A stretch of DNA of 64,000 nt from Zizania palustris (taxonomy: Eukaryota > Streptophyta > Magnoliopsida > Poales > Poaceae): assembly GCA_019279435.1 (NCBI GenBank), contig JAAALK010000284.1:15691294-15755293 (forward strand), read 5' to 3'. The position numbers and the translations under genes are program-made. This document shows, one piece after another, positions 22,436-32,160 of the stretch. Position 1 is the stretch's first letter; the number at the start of each line of letters is the position of its first letter. Under the pieces are notes generated by a model. It saw only the letters and a program-made list of their open reading frames with translations, was not told the DNA's origin and did no database searches.

Positions 22436-23567
22436 GGGGGAGCTATGTAGCATTGCATGAGCTTCTGTTATATGATTAATTTCTTTTACTAGTACATGTT
22501 TTGTTATGCCTTTGATCTATTGTCTTTAATACTGTTGACTACTTGGCATGTCATCATTTGATAATTGTCATGAGCATGGCTTTTATCTGTGAAAATTTGA
22601 AAATGGTCACTGCTTAGTCTAGAAACTAGTTTGAATGGGTTGAGTGCTTTTGCTATTTTTTACACACCTGATAGCTAGGTCCTTTTTTACTTGGATGCTA
22701 ATGCGCAACTTGATTTCATCAAAATTAAATGAAAATTGAATGAAAATGAAAATAAAGATGGTCATACTTTTGTGTGCTGAAATTTGAAAAAGATCCAGGT
22801 GGGTTTGCTTTGTCGCACTATTTTGTTTTGGACGGTTTACCATAGCACTTTGGTAAGAATCAGGACGGTGTAGTGTTTGCCGAGACCATTACTTTAAGCT
22901 TCTTATGGCTTCAACCTAGGCTTAGCATGGTCGATTAGCATAAGGTTGACATGCAAATAACCCCTGGCACAAAAATGAGAAATTTGAAATTCATTGCATA
23001 TCATGTTTGCTGAAGCACCTTGAAGTGGGATAGGCTTATCGAGTGTGTGCTTATTTAGCTTTTGCATCTCATGCCTTGACATGTCTAGTATACTAGTCTG
23101 AGTGGTGATGCTTTTATTTGCTAAAGTCTGAAAATGCTTACTCATGCCTTTTGTTTAGATGGTATACATATGAGGATGTCTTTTAGTACTTTGAGACAAT
23201 ATTTAAGGTGAATGCTTGTTTGTACTTGTAATTGCAGATGCTCATGTTTCAGAAGCTCACATCTCTGCTTTACCCTCGTTCCCCTCTTTGCATCTTTTTA
23301 TCTCCTTGACGCCTGCATTGTCAAAGGAGGAGAAATGATCTACATGATGCTTTGGCTTTTGGATTGCTTGGTTAAGGGGAAGTTGGCTTTCATGTTGAAA
23401 TGTTTTGCTTTGCATGTTGCATCAAGATGCTTTTGCGCTTTTGCTTTGCCTTGTATATTACCAGGTGACATGTTTTGCTCTTTTATGAGTTTTTATGGTC
23501 ATTTGTGCGCGTAATCCTCATCACGTCTTTGCTTTGGGGTTGTCAATGCACTCATCAAGGGGGAGAT
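22436..23567 (+). other. Element A non-coding 3' region
   Basis: It lies between gag and the 3' LTR. It aligns piecewise with 46.4-47.5 kb (C), 56.5-57.6 kb (D) and 28.2-29.8 kb (B) through words such as AAGATCCAGGTGGGTTTG, CTTTGGATGCTAA, AAATAACCCCTG and CATCAAGGGGGAGATT. It has no open frame with family resemblance and ends with the polypurine tract AAGGGGGAGA. Confidence 0.75.
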
Positions 23568-23965
23568 TGTGAAACCAAGGATGATTTGGTCTGAATGATG
23601 AGTGATTGACAAGGATGAGCGTTTGAGCGGTTGAGTGGTTGAGAGTGATTTGAGTGCATCGAGGGTTTCGATGTGAAATGGAGGTTTGGCTGCCGAGGGT
23701 TTCGGTGGTGCGTCGCGTTCTTGTTTTAGCTTGTCTTGTTTGTGCAGGGTGGAGATGCTGACCGACTGTCGACAGCGGGTGATTGAGGGTTGAGCGGGGA
23801 TCTTGATGCCGGAGGATCAAGAAGGCCGGGCGAAGTTTGGGAAGATCTCAAGAGTGCACGAAGAGACGGAGCGAGACTTAACGAACGACTGACTGCACGG
23901 TGTGTCGACCGAGTTCGCGAGAGGGACGCCATTTCGGCAGCTCAAGGGGATCGAGAACAGAAGTG
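23568..23965 (+). repeat. Element A 3' LTR, first 400 bp only
   Basis: It starts TGTGAAACCAAGG right after the polypurine tract and aligns with the reverse complement of the element B LTR from 28157 downward. It stops near GAACAGAAGTG, where the intron-like block begins. Confidence 0.8.
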
Positions 23966-23966
23966 G

Positions 23967-24306
23967 CTTAGTTCAGGTACAAACTTCACAGTTCAAATTT
24001 ACTATGGTCTATGGTGCAAATATACACACTGCCTACCATGGACAAAGGCTGGATGCCTAAGCACTTGCCTGCCGCATAGCCAGGCAAAATGTCTCATGCT
24101 GCTTCTGATAAGAGTGCCTTCAGTGACGACGTACAAGTCTCTGTGCTCAAGGCAGAGGCATTACCTCAGTGTCAAACTTGGATTATGACTGAGATTCTGA
24201 GAAGAAATAAGTAGCAAAGGGCAAAAGGTGCTAGGCATAAATACAAATTATAAGGGAAGTGTCGGGGATATGACCCCCAGGTACCCCAAGATGAGCTTTG
24301 GTGGAT
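23967..24306 (+). repeat. Copy of R3H intron 1 segment, without the hAT element
   Basis: 340 bp that match 7066-7223 plus 10840-11018 with few differences. The hAT target GCCTTCAG is present once (24116-24123) with no footprint, so this is the empty-site state. The block sits between two broken LTR pieces. Confidence 0.9.
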
Positions 24307-25439
24307 CAGCACAAGCTTGTATCACTTTTAGTTTGATTTGCAAGTTCTAAACAGCAAACTTATCTCAGATCAGTACACATATGTTTAGACCATGTCAACC
24401 AAAAATTGAACTGCTACACATCAGCACATACACATTCAGAACATCTATTTTCAGACAATGAACAGTATTATCCAAAATTCAGTACAGTGGCTGCATACAA
24501 TTCTGATTCAAACTTTTGGAGAAGTTTCAGTATTCATTTCACATCACCAAAACTATTTTCAGAACATTTCTATCAACATGTTCACTTTAGAGAACTAATC
24601 AAGAGGATTATAATGAATCCGAACTAGATCACTTGGAAAAAAACAGAACAGTATTACTTACCTCTGAAAGTTTTCAGTTAATGCAAAGTGTACCTGAAAC
24701 CTGTAAGCTGAAAATATCACTAAAGCTCCTGTCAATTCAGATCCTTCTAGATATTACTACTGCTCAGCAACAAAAATTCAGAGACTGATCAATACCATGA
24801 AATTTTAACAACAACACACTTGCTGAAATAGAATCAAACTATTCTGTAGAACCCTATACGAAAACAGTACTGCATCCTGATTGAAAATATTCAAAACAGA
24901 GATGAAATCACGGCATATATCCTTGCTAACTCCACTTTCCAGATATTCAAAGTTGTGAACACATCAGCAAATATTTAGAGACCAAAATCAGTAAATATTC
25001 TCAACTCAGTTTAGAACAATCAAACAACACATTCAATACCAGTGCTAGTAACTCATTGCTGTAGAAAAACAAGTTTCGGCAACACTGTAGAAAATTTGAC
25101 ACACCTTCTTGAAGAAAAACAGTGCTAGCAACTTACCTCCCGCATGAAAATGAACAGCAAGAACACATTGTCGACAACAAAGCTGGTCTCTGTATCAAAT
25201 ATGGCAAAACAGCAAGTGCTGTTCTCAAACATGCTGAAAAGCAATTCTCTCGGCAGAACATCATTTACCAGAAGCAAAAACCGATTTCTCCTCTCATTTC
25301 TTGTGTGAAATGTTCTGGATTAAGGTCCTAAAGCTGTAGCTAATCATGCCAAATTCAACATGAACAAAATGAAAGTTCTGGATACAACAAAAAAACTTTC
25401 AGAAGATACAAGCGTGAAGAAGCAAAAATCGAAATCAAT
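24307..25439 (-). repeat. A-rich LTR-like fragment
   Basis: Composition and vocabulary (TTCAGA, AACAGT, CTGAAA, GCAAAAACCGA) match the U5-side parts of the neighbouring LTRs, so it is probably another truncated LTR of the same family in minus orientation. Boundaries are set by the block ending at 24306 and the clear LTR end at 25440. There are no genes. Confidence 0.45.
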
Positions 25440-28157
25440 TGTGGGATCGGAATGACGACTAGAGGGGGGTGAATAGGCACCTCGACAATTTCTTTCGAAA
25501 TGATGGCCTACTCAAATCACCCAATGCACCTCTAGAAACACAAATTCAAATTTCAACTCAATCAGTACAAAAGATGAGCTCAAACGGAGACAAATTCTCA
25601 AAACAGCCTTTAATTCACACTTCTCTTGAATTCACGCTTCTTAGACCATTGTTCTCAGTTCATCCTTGTTTGAGACCCAATCAAGTAAACCAAATTGAAT
25701 CAGAACTATTTTGTTTAATATCAAATCAGAATCAGGAACTAACGACAATTTTTGGACAGTGAATAGTAATTACCGACAACAGCAAAGTATATTGAAATAC
25801 TTTGATTCAAAACTCAGGTTTCAAACACAGAAACTAGATGAAACAGCCCAAGCAAAAACCGAATATGTTCAACACTAGACAACCTGAAACTACACAGCAT
25901 TTAACCAAAAGATTCACAAATTTTTGGAATAACACTCAATCTGAAAAGTACTGTTTCTCAACCGACAAACTTCAGGAAATCAGTTCAGTTTAATCAAACT
26001 ATACTGAAAATGATATTCAATCAGCAAATTGACCAATAGCTGAAACCTTGATGCACAAACTGATAATCTGATTTAACTAGTACACAACAAGAGTTCAGTT
26101 TATTCAATTCAAAATTCTGGATGCAAACTGAATTCAGCAAAGTAAATGTGTTAGTTCCTGATTTAGTTTGCAAAAATTAGACTCACATTCATTTCAATTC
26201 TGTTCAAACATATTCAGAACTTGATACTCTAGCTCAGCACTGAAATCACACCAGCTGAATACTCAATTTAGATAAGATACATTCAACTCAGTTAACAATG
26301 CAGTATACAGAGAATTCAGAAGAGTTCAGAGGGAATTTTGTTTTAGTACAATCTGAACACTAAACACAGCACTTACTGATTATCATATTCAATACTTATC
26401 AATCAAAACCAGGGCAAAGCATACTTTCAAACCATCTCAGTTAGAGAAAGCAGATCAGAAGGCAATTTGCAACTCAAGTAACACAACAGAACTAGACAAT
26501 ACTGCAAACTGAAAACAGATCTGCACAAAAACACTTCTGTTTACACCATTTGAAACTGATAACTCAATCAGATGAGCTATTCCTTCAGAGTGAATAATAA
26601 AATCAGGATAGGAGTACTAGGAACAGTAAATGAAGCTTCAACCAGATTTGATTCAAATAGATCAGTGATTCAAAACATAGAACTGCATAGTCATTCAGCA
26701 CCACCAATAAATTCAGAGCTTAACACTCACTCTAATATCTGAAAAGACAAACAGGATGAACATACACATCTAGACTTGAAATCAGAGAGATGTTATAGAA
26801 TTTTTTTCTGAAAACAGAATAAAAATTACTTGATCAACACCACGATACTCTGATACTCACATACTCTGATTCAAAACATATACTCCCATAGATGATCACT
26901 AGTTGCAGTAACAATTCTACAGCATAGAAAAACTAGACTGAACACATATGAACCAAAAAATTAGAGCAGGAATTTCGCACGGATTGAACAGATTCTATCA
27001 ACAATATACTTCAGATGATATCTCAAAACTGGCCAGGAGAAAACACACTCTCATTCATCTCATATCATCAAAACGTAACGCAACTTCTGATTGAAAGCTA
27101 ACCTGGACGATCGCTGGAGTATTTTTGTTCCTGGACGGTGAACAGAGCACTTTTCGGCAGCACTGTGGAGAGATCCGGCAAAATCCCAGCGCTATTCATC
27201 AACACACCAAAAATCAACAGGAACACTGTTCTCGGTTGACAGCCATGGAAGAAGCAAAATGGAGTTTATTCTCTTGAAAATTTCTGGACTCTTCCTCTAC
27301 ACGGATGACAGCCATGGAGGGATATTTATCCCAACCACTGCATGTTTCTAGAAGGTACCTTTTGCAAACACCCCCTAGAAATTTCCAAATTACAAGTCTG
27401 AAATCTAGAACTTAAAAATACCCTTTAGCTAAAACGAAAAATTACATTTGACTCCTATTTAATATATTTTCAGAATATGCATTCCAAAAATATACTAATT
27501 AGTACACACTAAAGACACTAAAATTTAGACTAACAATTCGACACTATTTTATTGAAATAGTAAATGCGACAGATGATACGACGGTTTTCAGCAAAAACCG
27601 ACAAAGCCTTTTCAGCTCCTCGACCCGTGACACCGCTTCGCGACTCCGAGCGCCAGCAAGCCACTTTCCGCTCTAGATCCCCTCGAGCCGCGCGAATGCT
27701 TGTCCTGGCCTCCCTCTCGCGAACACGATCGACACGCCGTCGCAGGCAGCCATCTGTCCGTCCGTCCGCCATTCGTCCGAGTCTTGCTCCGTCTCTTCAT
27801 GCATCCTGGAGATCTACCCAAACTTCGCCCGGCCTCCTTGATCCTCGGCATCGGCTCCCCGCTCGACCCTCGATCACCCGCTGTCGACAATCTGTTAGCA
27901 TCTCCACCCTGCACAAACACGACAAGCAGCCAAAACAAGGACACGACGCAACGCGACGCACTGCCGAACCCCTCGGCAGCCAACCCTTTCACACCACATC
28001 GATACACTCGATGTACACTGCCGAACCCCTCGGCAACCAGACAATCAACCCGCATCGACACCCTCGATGCAATTCACCAGCTCTCAGCCAACTTCGCTCA
28101 GACGCTCATCGTTGTCAATCGCTCATCATTTAGACCGAAACCACCCCTAGTTTCTCA
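25440..28157 (-). repeat. Element B 3' LTR (2.7 kb, minus)
   Basis: The plus-strand left end TGTGGGATCGG and right end CTAGTTTCTCA give TG..CA termini read on minus. The polypurine tract (ATCTCCCCCTTG on plus) follows at 28158. A TATA-like GATAAATATC (minus) lies at 27321-27330. Positions 24.3-27.1 kb are almost free of open frames and saturated with TTCAG-type words; the U3 (27.6-28.15 kb) is GC-rich. Confidence 0.8.
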
Positions 28158-28269
28158 ATCTCCCCCTTGATGAGTGCATTGACAACCCTAAAAACACAAA
28201 CATGATGAGGTAAGCAGATTATGCGCACAAGTGACAAAAACTCTTAGAAGAGCAAAAAACACGTCACTT

Positions 28270-28460
28270 GGTAAAAGTCTCGCCACACCAAAAGTGCAAA
28301 GCAAAGCGCAAGGCATGCAAAAGCATTAAATCTCAAAAGCGCATCGTCAAAAGCGCAAAAGCCATCACTCAAAAGCGCATCACAACTCAAAAGTGCAAAA
28401 GCGTCAAAAGCGCATCGTCAAAATCATATCTCCCTCAAAAGCGCAAGGCTCAAACTCCCC
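28270..28460. repeat. TCAAAAGCGCA short repeat array
   Basis: About ten imperfect copies of TCAAAAGCGCA(TCG) occur here, with more at 28690-28760. Element A has only one or two related words (GCGCTTTTGC near 23437), so the array expanded within B or its recent ancestor. Confidence 0.8.
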
Positions 28461-28880
28461 CTTAACCAAGCAATCCAATTCATTTCTTCCAAAAGCATCA
28501 TGTCGCTCAATTCTCCCCCTTTGACAATGTACTCTTTGCGACTCAGGCTGACAAAAAGTATGTTCCTCGCTTTGTTGTTAAACTCATACTTTGCTTTGTC
28601 AGTCTCTGAGGTTCGAGTTTCAGGAATCTCATATTGGGAATCGACGAGTGTAGACCTTGTCTCATATTGAATCCAGTAATGAGATTCCTGAAACATCTGA
28701 AAGCGCATCGCAACTCAAAAACGCATCGCAAGCATCAAAGCTCATCGCATCAAAGCGCATCAAAACATGTAAATCATATCTCCCTCAAAAGCGAAAGGCT
28801 CAAACTCCCCCTTAACCAAGCAATCCAATTCATTTCTTCAAAAACATCATGTCGCTCAATTCTCCCCCTTTGACAATGCA
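28421..28880. repeat. Direct repeat enclosing a gag fragment
   Basis: The block from AATCATATCTCCCTCAAAAG to CTCCCCCTTTGACAATG occurs at about 28421-28530 and again at about 28766-28880. Between the copies is a displaced gag N-terminal fragment (minus, about 28650-28535, with ETRTSET and ARNILF), part of a 16-bp inverted repeat (28617-28632 and 28679-28694), and more short repeats. Confidence 0.8.
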
Positions 28881-29789
28881 GGCATCAAGGAGATAAAAAG
28901 ATGCAAAGAGGGAAAGAGGGTAAAGCAGAGATGTGAGCTTCTGATAAAAGCAACTGCTATTACAGTACCACAAGTATTCGCTTTGAACATCATCTAAAAA
29001 TACTGAAAGCCATCCTTATATGTATACCATCTAATCGAAAAACATGAGCAAGCATCTTCAGGTTTTAGCAAGTAAAAGCATCATCGCTCAGACTAGTATA
29101 CCAGACATGTCAAGACACGAGATGCTAAAGCTAAACTAGCACACACTAGATAAGCGTATCCCACTCCATGGTGCTTCAGCAAACATGATATGCAATGAAT
29201 TTCAAATTTTCAATTTTTTGTGCCAAGGGTTATTTGCATGTCAACCTTATGCTAACCGACCAAGCTAAGCCTAGGTAGAAACCATCAGAAGCTTGAAGCA
29301 ATGGTCTCGGTATACACTCAATGTCCCGGTTCAAACCAAGGTGCAATGGAATGCAGTCCAGAACAAAGTAGTGCGATAAAAGCAAACCCACCTAGATCTT
29401 TTCAATTTTCAGCACTCAAAAGCATGAATATCAATCATTTTCATTTTCAATCATTTTTCATTTTCATTTTCATTCATTTTTCATTTTCATGCAATTTTGA
29501 TGAAATCATGTTGCGTATCAGCATCCAAGTAAAAAGGACCTAGCTATCATGTGTATACAAAGCTAGCAAAAGCACTCAACCAATCCATGCTAGATCCCAG
29601 ACTAAGCAATGACCATTTTCAATTTTTCACAAATAAAATTCATCCTCATGTCAATTCTCAGAAGTATACATGCTAAGCAGTCAACAGTACTAAAGATAAT
29701 CGTTCAAAGACATAATCAAAGCATGTACTAGTAAAAGCAATTATCCAAATGCCAGAAGCTCAGGCAATGCTACACAGCTCCCCCTCAAA

Positions 29790-30288
29790 ACATGCTCGAA
29801 TCTCTCGAAAGCTCAGTAAGAGGGTGAGAAAAAAAAGCGCAAAATGCGAAATCCAGGCAAAAGACTACTGACCATGCACAGAAGATAGATCAAGTCAAAA
29901 AATGCGTGGTCAAGCAATAAAGTGCAAATCCTGAAAAAATTGACGAGGTCTCTCAGCCTGTCGACCACAAAGCCTCTTACACGTGATCTATCACCATATG
30001 AGAAATGGTGTACACCACGAGGGGCAAACCACACTCTCCTAAGTGGAGAAGTGAAATCTCGAGTACTTAGCGCTTGGTTCAGAGATAAGATGCTTAGGTA
30101 TCCAGCGCTGAACAACTCGAGGAGTGTGTAAAGCAGGAGACTGTATGTGATGTAAATCAAACTGCAAATGTGGTCTTCTAGCTACTAGTTGAGGTCTCCT
30201 AAAAAGGTTATGGCCAAAATGCCTACGTGGTCTATAATCACACGATGTGCTAAAACCACCACGATGGGCAAAATCACTCATATCACAG
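29790..30288 (-). pseudogene. Element B gag C-terminus, two divergent tails in tandem
   Basis: Read on minus. The first tail (30281-30039) has an R/H-rich stretch and ends RWIPKH..., matching the gag end of the C/D type. It is followed directly by a second tail (about 30040-29813, from APRGVHHFSYG) that matches element A. Both end in the usual place before GAGGGGG. This looks like recombination between two gag subfamilies. Not translatable as one protein. Confidence 0.75.
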
Positions 30289-30783
30289 TGTTGGGGGAAA
30301 ATATTTCATCCTTAGAGCCATTATGATAATAGGACAAAGGCAGGTGATTAAATCAAAGGTTTCCAGCATATAACTTCGGAATCACTGAGGATCAAGTTCG
30401 AAGTATGAAGGCGAACTCTAGTTCGGAGTATATCTTCGAACTAGGATTCTTCCGAGGGCTTCCTTGCCAACTAGGATGGAAGACTTATCTTCTTTCTCAT
30501 TAGATTAGTCTTTTACCATTTTAGCCCTATTAAGGGTACCGAATAGTTTCCACTATGTCGGTTGTAATAGAGGGGTAAAAGGGTCTTTTCCTTAATGTTT
30601 GGGCCTATAAATACCCCCCATTTTACCCTGTAATCGGGACCGAATACAAGTTATTCAATATACATTTTCGAACTGTTTTAAGCTATTATCCTTTCAGAGG
30701 CTTGGAATAGTTTACTTCGCAAACACTTCATTTGTTAGTTTCTAACCTTCAGAAACCTGTTAGCGTAATCTTTTACGCCAACA
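30289..30783 (+). repeat. Tat element 5' LTR (495 bp)
   Basis: Starts TGTTGGGGGAAAA and ends ACGCCAACA. A TATA box TATAAATA lies at 30606-30613. The LTR carries several TTCGAA/TTCGGA words. Confidence 0.88.
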
Positions 30784-30785
30784 GT

Positions 30786-30803
30786 TGGCGCCGTCCGTGG
30801 GGA
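30786..30803 (+). promoter_or_regulatory. Primer-binding site of the Tat element
   Basis: TGGCGCCGTCCGTGGGGA lies two bases after the LTR end, the TGGCGCCG-type tRNA 3'-end complement used by Tat/Athila Gypsy elements. The exact tRNA is not assigned. Confidence 0.8.
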
Positions 30804-30845
30804 ACCTAGTCCAAAAAACTTCGTTCTCTACCAAGTTCTCAAACC

Positions 30846-32160
30846 ATGCCTCTCAAGCGGAGTGCAGGTGGTAGTCCTATTCGGAGGTCTCCTCGGACCT
30901 CCAGAGTAAGATCTTCAAACACAGTTGAGGTCGGAGGGCCTTCGACGTTTCCTCCACCTCAAACTCCGGAAGGGATTTCCCTTCCTCGAGCATACGGAGT
31001 TCCTCCCCCAACTCCATCCATACTTCGGCCAGCCGGAGTCCCTCTTCCACCTCAAGTTCCACTTCGAACTAATGCATACAGTTCTCAAGACCCGGAAGGT
31101 CCTTCCGAAGGAGATGAAGATGGTCTTGGTGATATGGCCGCTCAAATGGCCAGTCTCCAAGCTGAAGTAGCAAGGTGGCGGCAAGAAGCCGCAGATAGGC
31201 TTCGTTCTTAGGCCACCCCAGTCATCCCCGAAGTGCCCGAAGACAACGAACTTCCTTATCCCGAAGCCTCGGAGAACGCTTCCTTCGACACCAAATCTCC
31301 GCTGCATCCTGAGTTGCAGAAAGTGCGCTTCGACCCTAAGTTCAAAACTTCGAAGCTTTGCAAATATTCTGGAGATGAAGATCCTAGAGAGTTCGCTCGC
31401 TCTTATGCATTAGCAATTGAAGCCAACGGGGGAGTGTGAGACACTATGGCCAAATGTTTTCCCCTAGCTCTTGAAAGAGTGACACTACGGTGGTTCTGGT
31501 CTCTGAAGTCAGGATCAATCAGATCATGGGGGGAGTTGAGGAAGAAGTTCGTGAGCAACTTTCAGGGTACCTTCGTACCCCCAATGTCAACAGGAAGTCT
31601 TTTCCAGGTGAAGCAGCTCCCCGGAGAGACTTTAAGACAGTATTTCAAGCGCTTCGCTCATACGAAGTCGCAAATTCGAGGGTTAACTACGTCTTTTGTA
31701 GTTGATGCAGCTCGAGAGGGAGTTATTCATGTGGGCCTCCTCGATAAACATCACAGGAAAAAGATATCTTCTATTGCTCAGTTGATGTCTTATTTCGAAG
31801 AATATGCAAGGTCAGAAGAGAGATGGCTTCGGAGAACTGCTGCAACTCCGTCAATACTGCAAGAAGTTAAATTGGAAGTGAAAACTTCAACACAGCCGCA
31901 AGGGCCTAGCTTCGAAGCTCAACACGACAGGCGTCGGGGGCAAAAGCATCCTCGTTCAGAAGTTTTGAACATTGCACCCCCGCAGAAGTTTGCCCCAAGG
32001 GTTCCACAGCCTTCAGGAAGCAAGACCAGCGGCTGGAGGCCGCCAGGGAAACCGGCTGGCAAAGCCTAGGCTTTTTTCTGCTGTGTCCATGGTGAGAATC
32101 GGAGTCACGCGACTGATGCGTGCAAATCTATACTTGCTTTAAGAGGAGAATACTTGGAAA
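30846..32160 (+). pseudogene. Tat gag, interrupted by stops
   Basis: The ATG at 30846 opens a P/S/R-rich N-terminus. After the stops the same frame continues with a retrotransposon gag core (31446-32069; motifs LRWFWSLKSGSI, GSLFQVKQLPGETLRQYFKRF) and a C/H motif near 32075-32120. In-frame stops: TAG 31209, TGA 31437 and TAG 32067. The frame is otherwise kept, so the damage is point mutation, mostly of the C-to-T kind. Encodes the structural particle protein in intact relatives. Confidence 0.85.

Larger units (their letters stand above)
18310..23965 (+). mobile_element. Element A: gag-only SIRE-like Copia derivative
   Basis: Non-autonomous retrotransposon. Order: truncated 5' LTR (to 19902), PBS for initiator tRNA-Met (19905-19916), gag (19969-22435), a non-coding 3' region (22436-23567), polypurine tract, then the first roughly 400 bp of the 3' LTR (from 23568) before truncation. 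Protease, integrase, RT and RNase H are absent. The gag stop is followed at once by GGGGGAGC and by DNA homologous to the 3' region of the full element C (46.4-47.5 kb). It could move only with proteins from an autonomous relative. Confidence 0.85.
28158..30288 (-). mobile_element. Element B internal region, cut by the Tat element
   Basis: Read on minus, it holds the end of gag (30288-29790), then a non-coding 3' region that matches element A, then the polypurine tract. It carries an inserted gag N-terminal fragment, duplicated blocks and a TGCGCTTTTGA repeat array. At 30289 the Tat Gypsy LTR interrupts gag. The rest of element B lies beyond the window. Pol is absent from the visible part. 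Confidence 0.8.
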
